A stretch of DNA of 64,000 nucleotides from Nocardioides sp. 1609 (lineage in GTDB: Bacteria; Actinomycetota; Actinomycetes; Propionibacteriales; Nocardioidaceae): NCBI RefSeq assembly GCF_004522105.1, contig NZ_SPUJ01000001.1, positions 496,001-560,000 on the forward strand, written 5' to 3'. Shown here piece by piece: positions 37,601-44,592 of the stretch (its first letter is position 1; each line of letters begins with the position of its first letter). A program made the position numbers and the translations under genes. The notes beneath the pieces are model-generated. The model was not told the origin of the DNA. It saw only the letters and a program-made list of their open reading frames with translations, and made no database searches.

Positions 37601-38383
37601 GCGGCGCGGACCGGAGTCGTCACCCTCGTCCCCGGCACCGTCGTCGGAGCCCTCGTCGGACTCGTCGGCCTCGTCGGCCTGATCGGTCGGGTCGGCCTCA
37701 TCGGTCGGGTCGATCACGTCGGTCGGGTCCTGCTCGGCGGCCTCGGTCGCCTCGACGCTCTCGACGGCCACCTCGGGGGCGGCGTCCACCGCGGTCGTGT
37801 CGATCGGCTCCTCGAGCTCCTCGGGGGCGGTCTCCGCGGCGAGCGCCTCGGCAGCGGCGGCCTCGGCGGCACGGGAACGCACGGTGGAGCGCTTGGCAGG
37901 GGCCTTCTTCGCGGCGGCGCGCTTGCGGGTCGGCTTCTCACCGGTCTCCGGGACCTGGAACAGCGGCATCGTGCCGGACGGCGCCGGCTCGGCGGCCGGG
38001 GTCGTGGTCTCGTCGGCGGCGGGCTCGTCGGGCACCGACTCCGGCTCGGCCGCCCTCTTCGCGGCGGCCTTCTTGGTGGTGGTCTTCTTCGCGGCGGCCT
38101 TCTTGGCCGTCGTCTTCTTGGCGGCGGCCTTCCTGGCCGGCTTCGCCTCGGGCTCACCGGCGGCCTCCACGGGCGCCTCCGGGGCAACCTCGGCTGCGGG
38201 CTCGGCTGCGGGCTCGGCGGCCGCGGCCTTCTTGCTCGCCCGCTTGGCGGGCGCCCTCTTGGCGGCGCCGGCCTTCTTGGCGGCGGTCTTGCGCGCGGCG
38301 GCCTTCTTGGCCGGCGCGTCGGCGGCGGGGCCGTCGGTGCCGGAGACCTGGTCGTCGGTGCTCTGCAGTTCGTCGTCAGCCAT
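34676..38383 (-). CDS. rne: Ribonuclease E/G with long disordered N- and C-terminal arms
   Basis: Main mRNA/rRNA-processing endonuclease, 1235 aa. N-arm (1-430): histone-H1-like Lys/Ala tracts (AKKAAARKTAAKKAG), then acidic and [16 protein letters not shown] basic blocks. Catalytic core (about 430-900): S1 domain (LIGNVYLGRVQNVLPSMEAA), 5' sensor/RNase H-like, catalytic Asp in TVVDVNTGKF and VVDFIDM, and Zn-link CEHCQGRG. C-arm: Gly/Asn run (GGGNGGGNGGG), RGG-like basic patch and five copies of a 50-residue unit with VVTRxRRGVSRTV. The core is central with scaffolds on both sides, the actinobacterial arrangement. A 325-base leader precedes ATG 38383. Confidence 0.96.
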   Translation of the reverse strand: MADDELQSTDDQVSGTDGPAADAPAKKAAARKTAAKKAGAAKRAPAKRASKKAAAAEPAAEPAAEVAPEAPVEAAGEPEAKPARKAAAKKTTAKKAAAKKTTTKKAAAKRAAEPESVPDEPAADETTTPAAEPAPSGTMPLFQVPETGEKPTRKRAAAKKAPAKRSTVRSRAAEAAAAEALAAETAPEELEEPIDTTAVDAAPEVAVESVEATEAAEQDPTDVIDPTDEADPTDQADEADESDEGSDDGAGDEGDDSGPRRRRRRGGRRRRRSGDGGDGADAGGDAGNDVAEADAPADRGGRGGRGGRGAAKAETPAAQGESAGDSSDHDADPSSDGGADRNGDEKSDGTDAAEGGTGTRRRRKRRREGDSGDGGGDDPSHTTTRVRRTRSPEDEITSIAGSTRLEAKKQRRRDGREAGRRRAPIVSEAEFLARRESVERVMVVRQRDELTQIGVVEDKVLVEHYVARESQTSLIGNVYLGRVQNVLPSMEAAFIDIGKGRNAVLYAGEVNWSQLGHKDGNPRKIESVLSSGQTILVQVSKDPIGNKGARLTSQISLAGRFLVYVPDGTTSGISRKLPDTERNRLKTLLKEVVPSTAGVIVRTAAEGASEEELTQDVERLKSRWEEIEGKAKGKGGNPQLLHGEPDLTLKVVRDLFTEDFAKLVIQGDDAWDLVLGYVRDVAPDLEDRLEKYDAREHNDVDLFSAYRIDEQIAKALDRKVFLPSGGSLVIDRTEAMTVVDVNTGKFTGSGGNLEETVTKNNLEAAEEVVRQLRLRDIGGIIVVDFIDMVLEANRDLVLRRMVECLGRDRTRHQVAEVTSLGLVQMTRKRIGTGLLESFSENCEHCQGRGVVIHDAPIEPRRGQDERGGNTGGGNGGGNGGGNGGGGGGNGGGGSAGGAEGERRTGRRRGGRGRTGDDAQAAPATAPAAHKPTPAEFAAMASAELLKDGVEPVTPASESPEVETPAAEAPVSEAPASEPAAPKVVTRTRRGVSRTVAATTETETGAEVAVEAPSPVVEQPEASAEAPVEPAAPKVVTRTRRGVSRTVAPTTETEAQVAVEAPSPAVEQPAASAEAPAEPAAPKVVTRSRRGVSRTVTPAPEAAEPTAVTAAPVPEPVEPAAAAEAPVGAPAEPAAPQVVTRSRRGVTRTVASTTAVTAVTTAQPTEQPVAAEEAPVAPEPPQVVTRTRGRSASRVAGTPTDETASAQAPGTADDDTTEQAEDTGLHVPVKRKGRKR
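34800..35450 (-). repeat. Five 150-bp direct repeats inside the rne C-arm
   Basis: Copies near 34800, 34945, 35100, 35250 and 35402 encode PKVVTRTRRGVSRTVA-like motifs separated by Pro/Ala/Glu linkers. DNA identity is high between the middle three. Likely a short linear binding motif multiplied by duplication; copy number may vary between strains. Confidence 0.8.
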
Positions 38384-38708
38384 GAGAGTGCTGCTCCTCC
38401 ACCCGGCGGAGCCGGGGTCTGGTGCTGCCGCGCCGGGGTGGACAGGATCGGCAGCACGAAGTCTGGTCGGCGGCGACGTCCTCCGCGGCGCGGCGCTGGA
38501 CCTGACCCGTCACCTGCCGCGGTCGCTGTGCCCGGATCGCTGTCACCGATCCCGGACCGCGTCGCGGTCTGGCGACGACCTGCTCCACCGTGTCGACCCC
38601 TGTGCTGGGCCGACAAGTTCGTCGTCGAGTGGCCTCACGAGGCTGGGGAGCACCGTTCGGCCACCACCGGGAGTATCGCACACCACGATCCGCCGGGAGA
38701 TTCGCGAG
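38384..38708 (-). promoter_or_regulatory. Long 5' leader/promoter region of rne, no gene seen
   Basis: 325 bases without a credible ORF on either strand. It contains several stems, e.g. GGATCG-GTGACAG-CGATCC (about 38535-38555) and a GACCGC/GCGGTC pair next to it. The expected rne promoter is here. RNase E often controls its own mRNA through its leader, so this is a candidate autoregulatory UTR. Confidence 0.4.
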
Positions 38709-39452
38709 TCAGCCGGCGAACGGGTCGCCGACCTCGCCGGTGGCCTCGTCGAGGGGGCCCTGCTGGGTCCGGGTGAGCAGCGGCGCCGGGCCCGGATCGA
38801 GGTCCGTCAGCCGGCTGATGCCGGTCAGGACGTCGTCGGGCCGGACGGCGGGGACCGTGTGGCGCAGCACCAGGTCGAGGCGGACGTCGGGCGTGTCGCC
38901 GGCGTCCGACACCGCGGCGAGCCGCAGGACGGCGGCGCGGCAGTCGAACTCGCGCAGCCCCTTCTTCGTCATCCGCTCGACCACGACCGAGTCCTCACCG
39001 AGGAACGCCGCGACGGAGTCCTGGGCCACGGTCGCGGGGACGGCGAGCGGGCCGATGACCCACCGGCTGGCCTGGAGCAGGTCGGCGAGGCCGACGCTGG
39101 GGGTGCCGAGCGGGACCGTCGCGTCGACCACCCGGAGGACGTCGAGGCCGTCGGGGAGCGCCTCCTCGAGCTGGGCGTGGACGTCGGCCGGGTCGACGAC
39201 CTGCGCGAGCCCGATCTCGAGGTACTCGGCCTCGCTGGCCGACCCGGTCGGCGCCGCGCCGGCGTACGAGATCCGGGGGTGCGGGTTGAAGCCCGACGAG
39301 TAGGCCATCGGCACCCGGGCACGGAAGACGGCGCGCTCGAAGGCACGGCTGAAGTCGCGGTGGCTGGTGAAGCGGAGCCGTCCCCGCTTGGCGTAGCGGA
39401 TCCGCAGCCGCTGGACCGGCGGCGCCTGCTGCTCGGGCTGCTGGCGGCTCAC
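38709..39452 (-). CDS. TIGR03936-family radical-SAM-linked protein (DUF2344)
   Basis: 247 aa from GTG 39452 (VSRQQPEQQAPPVQRLRIRY). Hallmarks: KRGRLRFTSHRDFSRAFERA and AYSSGFNPHPRISYA. The family normally sits next to, or is fused with, the TIGR03960 radical SAM protein, here 5 kb away, and upstream of rne as here. Exact role unknown; the pairing and location suggest RNA or ribosome-linked modification. Earlier in-frame codons overlap a 10-base tandem repeat and are not needed. Confidence 0.9.
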   Translation of the reverse strand: MSRQQPEQQAPPVQRLRIRYAKRGRLRFTSHRDFSRAFERAVFRARVPMAYSSGFNPHPRISYAGAAPTGSASEAEYLEIGLAQVVDPADVHAQLEEALPDGLDVLRVVDATVPLGTPSVGLADLLQASRWVIGPLAVPATVAQDSVAAFLGEDSVVVERMTKKGLREFDCRAAVLRLAAVSDAGDTPDVRLDLVLRHTVPAVRPDDVLTGISRLTDLDPGPAPLLTRTQQGPLDEATGEVGDPFAG

Positions 39453-39460
39453 GACGACAT

Positions 39461-39487
39461 CACGGCACTCACGGCACTCACGGCACC
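39461..39487. repeat. 10-base tandem repeat at a gene end
   Basis: CACGGCACTCACGGCACTCA then CGGCACC: about 2.7 copies of CGGCACTCA(C). It spans the last codons and stop of the winged-helix gene and the leader of the TIGR03936 gene. Confidence 0.75.
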
Positions 39488-40662
39488 AGGGTTTCACGCG
39501 GGAGCTTCATCAGCGCGGACGGGTAGACGGTGCCGACCCGCTGCCCGTCGAGCCACCCGGTCAGCCGGACGGCCTCCGCGTCGAGGGCCGCCCGGGCGGC
39601 CGACGTCACCGGCTCGAGGAGCCGGACGGCGACGGTGCCGGCGTCGTCCTGGACCCAGCAGCCGACGATCCGGCCGTCGACCCACGCCGTCGTGCCCGCG
39701 TTGCCGTTGCGGTCGAAGAGGTGCGGGCCGTGCTCGCCGAGGTAGAAGCCACGCTCCTTCCAGCCCATGACCGTGGGGTCGAGGACCGGCAGCAGCGCGG
39801 CCCAGTGGTCCTCCGCGGCCGGCTCCTCGTCGACGTCGTCGGGGAGCACCCAGCCGGTCCGGCCCCCGTCGAGCGCGACCTCGACGGCGCCGACGCGGGC
39901 GAACGCCGTCCGCACGGCACCCTTCGTGCCGCCGAGCCACCACACGACGTCGTCGGTCGTGCCCGGGCCGAAGGTGCGCAGCCAGCGCCCGACGATCTCG
40001 GCGTACCCGTCGTCGACCGACGCCGGTGCCGCGGGCGCCTCGCCGAGCCAGTCGGCCATCCGCGTCCACCGCGGCCGCGAGAGCCGCCAGTGCTGGGTGT
40101 TGGTGCCGCGCACGACGTCGGCGGTCAGCCCGAGGTGGGTCAGGACGCGGCCGTGGTTCCACACCGACCCGGCCGTCACCTCGAACTTCACCGCGACCTC
40201 GGGCAGCAGCTCGCGCACCTCGACCGCGGTCAGCCCGTCGGGGCGCTCGGCGAGCGCGCCGAGGACGGCGGCCCGGGCGTCCAGCACCCAGGCCGTGCCG
40301 TCGGCGGCGATGCCGGCCTTCTCGACGTCCTTGGCCATCCGTCTCAGCTCGGCCTCGGCGACCCGCGCCGACGCGCTCCCCCACGCGGCCGGAAGCAGGT
40401 CGCGCGGGAGGACGAACAGGGTGCGCCGCATCGCCAGCTGCTTGACGAGCGAGCGGTCGTCGTACAGCGCGCGGTCGACGTCGGCGACCGTGAGGCCGGG
40501 GACGCGGGCGGCCAGGGAGAGGTAGACGGTCGCGGGCTCGGTGGCGTGCAGCACCGTCATCGCCCGGGTCGCGGCCTCGGCCGTCGCGACCCGCGACCAC
40601 GGGGCCAGCGCGTGCCGGCGGGCCAGGCGGCGACGTCGTTCGTCGTCGGTGATGTGGCGCAC
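39478..40662 (-). CDS. Winged-helix DNA-binding domain protein (HTH_42/DUF1006 family)
   Basis: 394 aa. N-terminal RRRLARRHALAP, a conserved MRRTLFVLPRDLLPAAW segment and three winged-helix-like modules (KFEVTAGSVWNHGRVLTHLG; WLRTFGPGTTDDVVWWLGGT), with C-terminal GNAGTTAWVDGRIVGCWVQ. Distantly like the crosslink glycosylase YcaQ/AlkX, but the glycosylase QxQ-type residues are not recognised, so DNA-repair activity is only a possibility. GTG 40662. It ends 25 bases before the TIGR03936 start and lies in the segment that splits TIGR03960 from TIGR03936. Confidence 0.88.
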   Translation of the reverse strand: MRHITDDERRRRLARRHALAPWSRVATAEAATRAMTVLHATEPATVYLSLAARVPGLTVADVDRALYDDRSLVKQLAMRRTLFVLPRDLLPAAWGSASARVAEAELRRMAKDVEKAGIAADGTAWVLDARAAVLGALAERPDGLTAVEVRELLPEVAVKFEVTAGSVWNHGRVLTHLGLTADVVRGTNTQHWRLSRPRWTRMADWLGEAPAAPASVDDGYAEIVGRWLRTFGPGTTDDVVWWLGGTKGAVRTAFARVGAVEVALDGGRTGWVLPDDVDEEPAAEDHWAALLPVLDPTVMGWKERGFYLGEHGPHLFDRNGNAGTTAWVDGRIVGCWVQDDAGTVAVRLLEPVTSAARAALDAEAVRLTGWLDGQRVGTVYPSALMKLPRETLVP

Positions 40663-40767
40663 CCCGACATCCTGCCCGCCCGCCCCGCGGTGCTGCGACA
40701 CTGTGCGCCAGACCTGCCGACCGCGCCGGGCCGCACCGGGCCGACCGCCGGACCCCGAGGAACCACG

Positions 40768-41505
40768 ATGAGCAACCCCTACGACCCCTACAACCCGAGC
40801 CAGCCGAACCAGGGCCAGCCGAACCAGGGCCAGCCCTACGGCTCCGAGCCCGGCAGCGGTCAGGGCTACGGCGGCTACGGCGGCGGGTACGCCGGTGGCG
40901 GGTACGACAACCCGTACGGCGGCGGCGCCCCGAACCCCTACGGCGAGGCCCCGAAGAAGACCGACGCCGTCTCGATCACCGGCTTCGTGCTCAGCCTGAC
41001 CTGCTGCCTCTCCGTCGTGGGCGCGGTCCTCGGCTTCATCGGCCTCGGTCGCACCAAGGGCGGCAAGCGCAAGGGCCGCTGGGCGGCGATCTCCGCCGCG
41101 ATCATCGGCGTCCTCGGCACGTTGGCCTTCGCCGGCATCATCGTCGCCGTCGTGATCGCCGCGAAGACCGTCGTCACGCCCGACAACGCCGAGGCCGGCC
41201 AGTGCGTGAACGTCGACACCGACGACGACGACAACGTCAGCATGTCGAAGAAGGACTGCGACGAGAAGCACGAGGCCGAGATCGTCTACGTCGGCAAGGC
41301 CGGCGAGGACGCCAGCGCGCTCGAGTCGGAGGCCGGCAACGTCTGCGTCGACCGGTTGGACCCGGAGGACGCGGCGACCCTGACCGACGGCGGCTACCGG
41401 ATCAACGCCGTCATCGACGACCCCGCCGACATCTCCACCGGTGACAAGTTCATCTGCTACGCCGAGGACGGCGGCGGCGCCGACCTCACCGAGCCGATCC
41501 TCTGA
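40768..41505 (+). CDS. DUF4190 membrane protein with Pro/Gln/Gly/Tyr-rich head
   Basis: 245 aa. Residues 1-65 are low complexity (NPYDPYNPSQPNQGQPNQGQ; GYGGYGGGYAGGGYDNPYGG). A DUF4190 double helix follows (TGFVLSLTCCLSVVGAVLGF; GRWAAISAAIIGVLGTLAFA), then an extracellular septum-formation-like domain with Cys in AGQCVNVDTDDDDN, KKDCDEKHEAEIVYVG and FICYAED. ATG 40768 has GAGGAA upstream. Likely a cell-envelope protein; function unknown. Confidence 0.85.
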   Translation: MSNPYDPYNPSQPNQGQPNQGQPYGSEPGSGQGYGGYGGGYAGGGYDNPYGGGAPNPYGEAPKKTDAVSITGFVLSLTCCLSVVGAVLGFIGLGRTKGGKRKGRWAAISAAIIGVLGTLAFAGIIVAVVIAAKTVVTPDNAEAGQCVNVDTDDDDNVSMSKKDCDEKHEAEIVYVGKAGEDASALESEAGNVCVDRLDPEDAATLTDGGYRINAVIDDPADISTGDKFICYAEDGGGADLTEPIL

Positions 41506-41520
41506 CCCACCCCCGGCCGG

Positions 41521-41560
41521 CTCCACGCGGCCGCCAGGTTTCACCCGCCCCCGCGTGGAG
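41521..41560 (+). terminator. Hairpin after the DUF4190 gene
   Basis: CTCCACGCG/CGCGTGGAG, perfect 9-bp stem with a 22-base loop, 15 bases past the stop. It separates this gene from the following lipoprotein unit. Confidence 0.5.
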
Positions 41561-41607
41561 AAGAAGTCCTGGGACCGGACCGGGCTGGCACGAGGAGACA
41601 CGACGAC

Positions 41608-42606
41608 ATGGCACCTTCGTCGATGCGTCGACTCGTCGTCGTCCCGCTCCTCGTGGCCGGGCTGGCCGCCGGGTGCGGGGACGAGTCGCCGGAGCCCTCG
41701 GGTGACAGTGGCTCCACCGTCCTCCTCGGCACGGACACCACCACGGTCGAGGGCGTCGAGTTCGACGTCGTCGTGCCCAGCGGCGCCTTCACCTTCACCG
41801 TCGGGGAGCCCGTCACGGACCTGCCCGACGACGTCGACGCGCCGGCCGACGACGACACGCAGTACGTCGGGCTCGCCTGGGAGCCGGCCGGCCCCGCTCC
41901 GGAGTTCGGCCCGGTCCTGCACGGGACCGATCCCGAGGTCGCGACCGTCACCGTCGACCGGGGCGGGTCGGACCTCGACGTCACGCTGCTCGGCCCCCCG
42001 GAGCTCGACGGCACCGCCAACGGTGTCGCCTGGGTCCCGGTCGACGGCGACGCGGGACGGCTCGCGGTCGACTACGACGGGCTGACCCAGACCTTCGACC
42101 TCACCACGGGCGAGCGGGCGCCCGGGCCCGCCGACGGGTTCTACACCGACACGCCCACCCTGCGCGGCGACTGCCCGGCGCAGGGGCCCGGACGAGCCGG
42201 GGACGGCCTCCAGTTCACCGTCACGTGCGCGGTGCCGGCGGTCGCCTCGGTGCCCTACGTCGCCGGCCGGGGCTGGGTCGCCGACGCCGGCACGACCTTC
42301 CTGGTGGCCGACGTGACCCTGACGCCCTCCACGTTCCACCGACCCGCGGGCGGGGCCGTGGCGTCGTACCGCGTCACCGGGACCGACACCGAGGTCAGCC
42401 TGGACCGCACCGCGGCCGTCGTCCTCGGGGAGGCGGCGCAGACACCCCAGGGCGGGTGGAGCGCGACCGTGACCGCCGAGGTCCCCCGCGCCGAGACCGC
42501 CACCCTCGAGATCACCCAGAGCGTCGCGCTCGCCCGCGACTCGGGTCCGGGGAGCGCCCCCGCCACCGACGAACTCGCCCTCACCTTCACCGTCGAGCTC
42601 AGCTGA
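41608..42606 (+). CDS. Lipoprotein of unknown function
   Basis: 332 aa. Lipobox VAGLAAGCGDE (lipidated Cys about residue 23) after a short signal, then Asp/Glu/Thr-rich beta domains without a family I recognise (VEFDVVVPSGAFTFTVGEPV; TFLVADVTLTPSTFHRPAGG). ATG 41608 has GAGGAG upstream; ATG 41623 also possible. It is 33 bases ahead of the ESX-like trio and may be the surface partner of that unit. Confidence 0.82.
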   Translation: MAPSSMRRLVVVPLLVAGLAAGCGDESPEPSGDSGSTVLLGTDTTTVEGVEFDVVVPSGAFTFTVGEPVTDLPDDVDAPADDDTQYVGLAWEPAGPAPEFGPVLHGTDPEVATVTVDRGGSDLDVTLLGPPELDGTANGVAWVPVDGDAGRLAVDYDGLTQTFDLTTGERAPGPADGFYTDTPTLRGDCPAQGPGRAGDGLQFTVTCAVPAVASVPYVAGRGWVADAGTTFLVADVTLTPSTFHRPAGGAVASYRVTGTDTEVSLDRTAAVVLGEAAQTPQGGWSATVTAEVPRAETATLEITQSVALARDSGPGSAPATDELALTFTVELS

Positions 42607-42639
42607 GCCTGCAGCCGCCGTCACAGAAAGGCACCACCC

Positions 42640-42975
42640 ATGGCCGACCTTGTCGTTGACCTGCACGACCTCTGGTTCGCCGAGCAGTCGTGCACCGAGA
42701 TGGCCCAGGCGCACACCCAGGCGGCCTCGACCGTCGGCGGGTGCGACGCGGCCGACGCCCTGGACCGGCCCGCCGGCATCGGGCTCGGGAGCTCCGGCTT
42801 CTACAGCGACTGGTCCTACCTGCGCGACCAGATCGTCGGCATGCTCACGACCAACGCGAGCAGCCTCGACGACAGCGCGGCGGCCATGCGGATCTGCATC
42901 GACACCTTCACCTCCACCGACGCCGACGTCGCCCAGGACTTCAAGGAGCGGCAGGCGGCGATCCCCTATGAGTGA
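42640..42975 (+). CDS. Small helical EspC/WXG100-like protein
   Basis: 111 aa, all-helical, no signal peptide. The end, SSLDDSAAAMRICIDTFTSTDADVAQDF, matches the ESX EspC-type pattern (A..L..A...Y..TD..AA..L), and size and two-helix layout fit ESX substrates. No W-x-G turn in the usual place (GSSGFYSDWS instead), and no canonical YxxxD/E tail. Overlaps the next gene by 8 bases. Confidence 0.7.
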   Translation: MADLVVDLHDLWFAEQSCTEMAQAHTQAASTVGGCDAADALDRPAGIGLGSSGFYSDWSYLRDQIVGMLTTNASSLDDSAAAMRICIDTFTSTDADVAQDFKERQAAIPYE

Positions 42976-44065
42976 CAACTACGGAGACGTCCGCGGCGAG
43001 GCGACCACGCTCGTCGACCGCTTCGCCGAGCTGGAGACCCGCCACCAGGCGATGCTCGCGTTCGAGACCGCGGCCGAGGACGGGTCGCTCGACGACGCGC
43101 ACGCCTGGACCAACGAACGCCGCGCACGCGAGCTCCAGGTCTACAGCGACCAGTGGTACGGCGAGATCCGTTCCTGGTTCGAGGACATCGAGGAGCTCTT
43201 CGACGAGCTGGCCGACCTGCCCGACCCGGGCACGCTGCTCTCCACCGCCCAGTCCCTCAACCCCGCGCTGAGCATCATGTCCGGCCCCAGCGGCCACACC
43301 GACATCTCCGGCGGCACCGAGTACGCACCGTCCGCCTCCTTCGACAAGCTCCAGAGCGTCCCCACCTACCTGGCCGACTGGAACGGGATCGCCGCCGACG
43401 CCTTCAAGTCGAACTTCATCCCGCCGCTGGAGCGGGTGGCGCACAACGAGTTCGAGGCGATCGTCAGCCTGCGCTCCCCCCTCCTCGCGGCCGGGGAGAT
43501 GTGGAAGCAGGCGCGCAAGGACGTCTCGGACCTCATCGACGAGACCAACTCGGCGCTCGACGACTACGAGGGCGGCAAGGGCGCCGCCGACGCCGTGCTG
43601 GCCTTGAGCATCATCGGTGCCGTCGTCGCGGTCGCCGCCGTCCCCTTCACCGGCGGCACGTCGGCCGCGCTGTACTGGGCCATCGCGGGCTCGGCGATCG
43701 GCGTGACCGGGGCGGTCGTTGGCTACCCGGCCGAGCCGAAGAAGGAGCTCGACATCAGCGGTGACACCCCCGCCGACATCGCCGTGTCGCTGCGCCAGGC
43801 GGTCGCCGACATGAAGCTGCAGTGGATCGAGAACGAGATCTTCATCCGCGACAAGATCCGCAGCCTGACCGACCTCATCAGCGGCTACACCGCCCCCTCC
43901 GAGGACTCGCCGCCGCTGCCGCGGTATCCCAACGTGGGCGCGCCCACGAGCGGTCACACGTACTCGCAGGCCACCGTGCACGAGTTCTCCCTGCCGCGCC
44001 CGGCGCTCGCCGACACGACCCCGGGGAACGCCCAGGACGACGACCACTTCGGCAAGCCCGACTGA
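42968..44065 (+). CDS. WXG100-like protein with membrane hairpin
   Basis: 365 aa. Helical start (residues 1-95, ETRHQAMLAFETAAEDGS), then a WXG100-like unit with the turn DWNGIAADAFKSNFIPPLER (about 140-160) followed by long helices. Two adjacent hydrophobic segments (VLALSIIGAVVAVAAVPFTG; AALYWAIAGSAIGVTGAVVG, about 215-260) precede an acidic C-terminus. No known toxin domain. It probably forms a helical complex with the 111-aa protein, as ESX pairs do. Confidence 0.75.
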   Translation: MSDNYGDVRGEATTLVDRFAELETRHQAMLAFETAAEDGSLDDAHAWTNERRARELQVYSDQWYGEIRSWFEDIEELFDELADLPDPGTLLSTAQSLNPALSIMSGPSGHTDISGGTEYAPSASFDKLQSVPTYLADWNGIAADAFKSNFIPPLERVAHNEFEAIVSLRSPLLAAGEMWKQARKDVSDLIDETNSALDDYEGGKGAADAVLALSIIGAVVAVAAVPFTGGTSAALYWAIAGSAIGVTGAVVGYPAEPKKELDISGDTPADIAVSLRQAVADMKLQWIENEIFIRDKIRSLTDLISGYTAPSEDSPPLPRYPNVGAPTSGHTYSQATVHEFSLPRPALADTTPGNAQDDDHFGKPD

Positions 44066-44079
44066 GAGCGAGGCCCGTG

Positions 44080-44583
44080 ATGAGCGAGATGGGTCGCCAC
44101 CTCGACACCCTGGTGGTCTCCGCGACCACGCCCGACGAGACGGCCTCGGCGACGTTGCACGGCCGCACCCGCGTGACGGTGAGCCTGGCCTCCGGCTACT
44201 ACGCCTACACCACCGACGACCGGCTGGCCGACAAGCTCGCGCAGCTCGGCCGGCTGCTCTGGGTGGCGCGCATGCAGGAGTACTACCGGTTCAAGAGCGA
44301 GCAGCTGGGCCGCCAGGTCCGGGGTGAGGGCGCCCCCCGGACCCCCGCGCAGAGCGAGCGGCGCGAGGCACGCGACAACATCGTCGCGCGGGGAGTGTCG
44401 CACGACGGCGCGGTCGGGCTGGCCGCGGTCGGGTTGTTCACCTGGACCGCGTCGGTCGCCCCGGGCACGGCGAGGCGGTCCAGCGAGGAGGAGTTCTGCT
44501 CGGCCGCCGGGCAGGCGGCCGAGCAGCTCATCGAGGACCACCTCTGGAACCTGGCCCTGGTCTGGGCCAACGGCGCCCGTTGA
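44080..44583 (+). CDS. YbaB/EbfC-like protein of the ESX-like trio
   Basis: 167 aa from ATG 44080. The N-terminus (LVVSATTPDETASATLHGRT) and RLADKLAQLGRLLWVARMQE resemble the YbaB/EbfC-like proteins that accompany actinobacterial ESX genes, although the match is loose. GLAAVGLFTWTASVAPGT is a moderately hydrophobic stretch. 14 bases after the WXG gene. Assignment tentative. Confidence 0.6.
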   Translation: MSEMGRHLDTLVVSATTPDETASATLHGRTRVTVSLASGYYAYTTDDRLADKLAQLGRLLWVARMQEYYRFKSEQLGRQVRGEGAPRTPAQSERREARDNIVARGVSHDGAVGLAAVGLFTWTASVAPGTARRSSEEEFCSAAGQAAEQLIEDHLWNLALVWANGAR

Positions 44584-44592
44584 GGCTGTCCC

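Noticed and set aside
34571..38776. 1401-codon open frame on the plus strand, opposite rne
   Set aside because: Antisense shadow of a GC-rich, Lys/Ala/Glu-rich gene; product is Gly/Leu/Arg low complexity with no motifs, while the minus strand encodes a full RNase E.
39478..40662. Winged-helix gene as a true YcaQ DNA crosslink glycosylase
   Set aside because: Shares the domain type, but the catalytic QxQ-like motif is not visible, so only the general family is reported.
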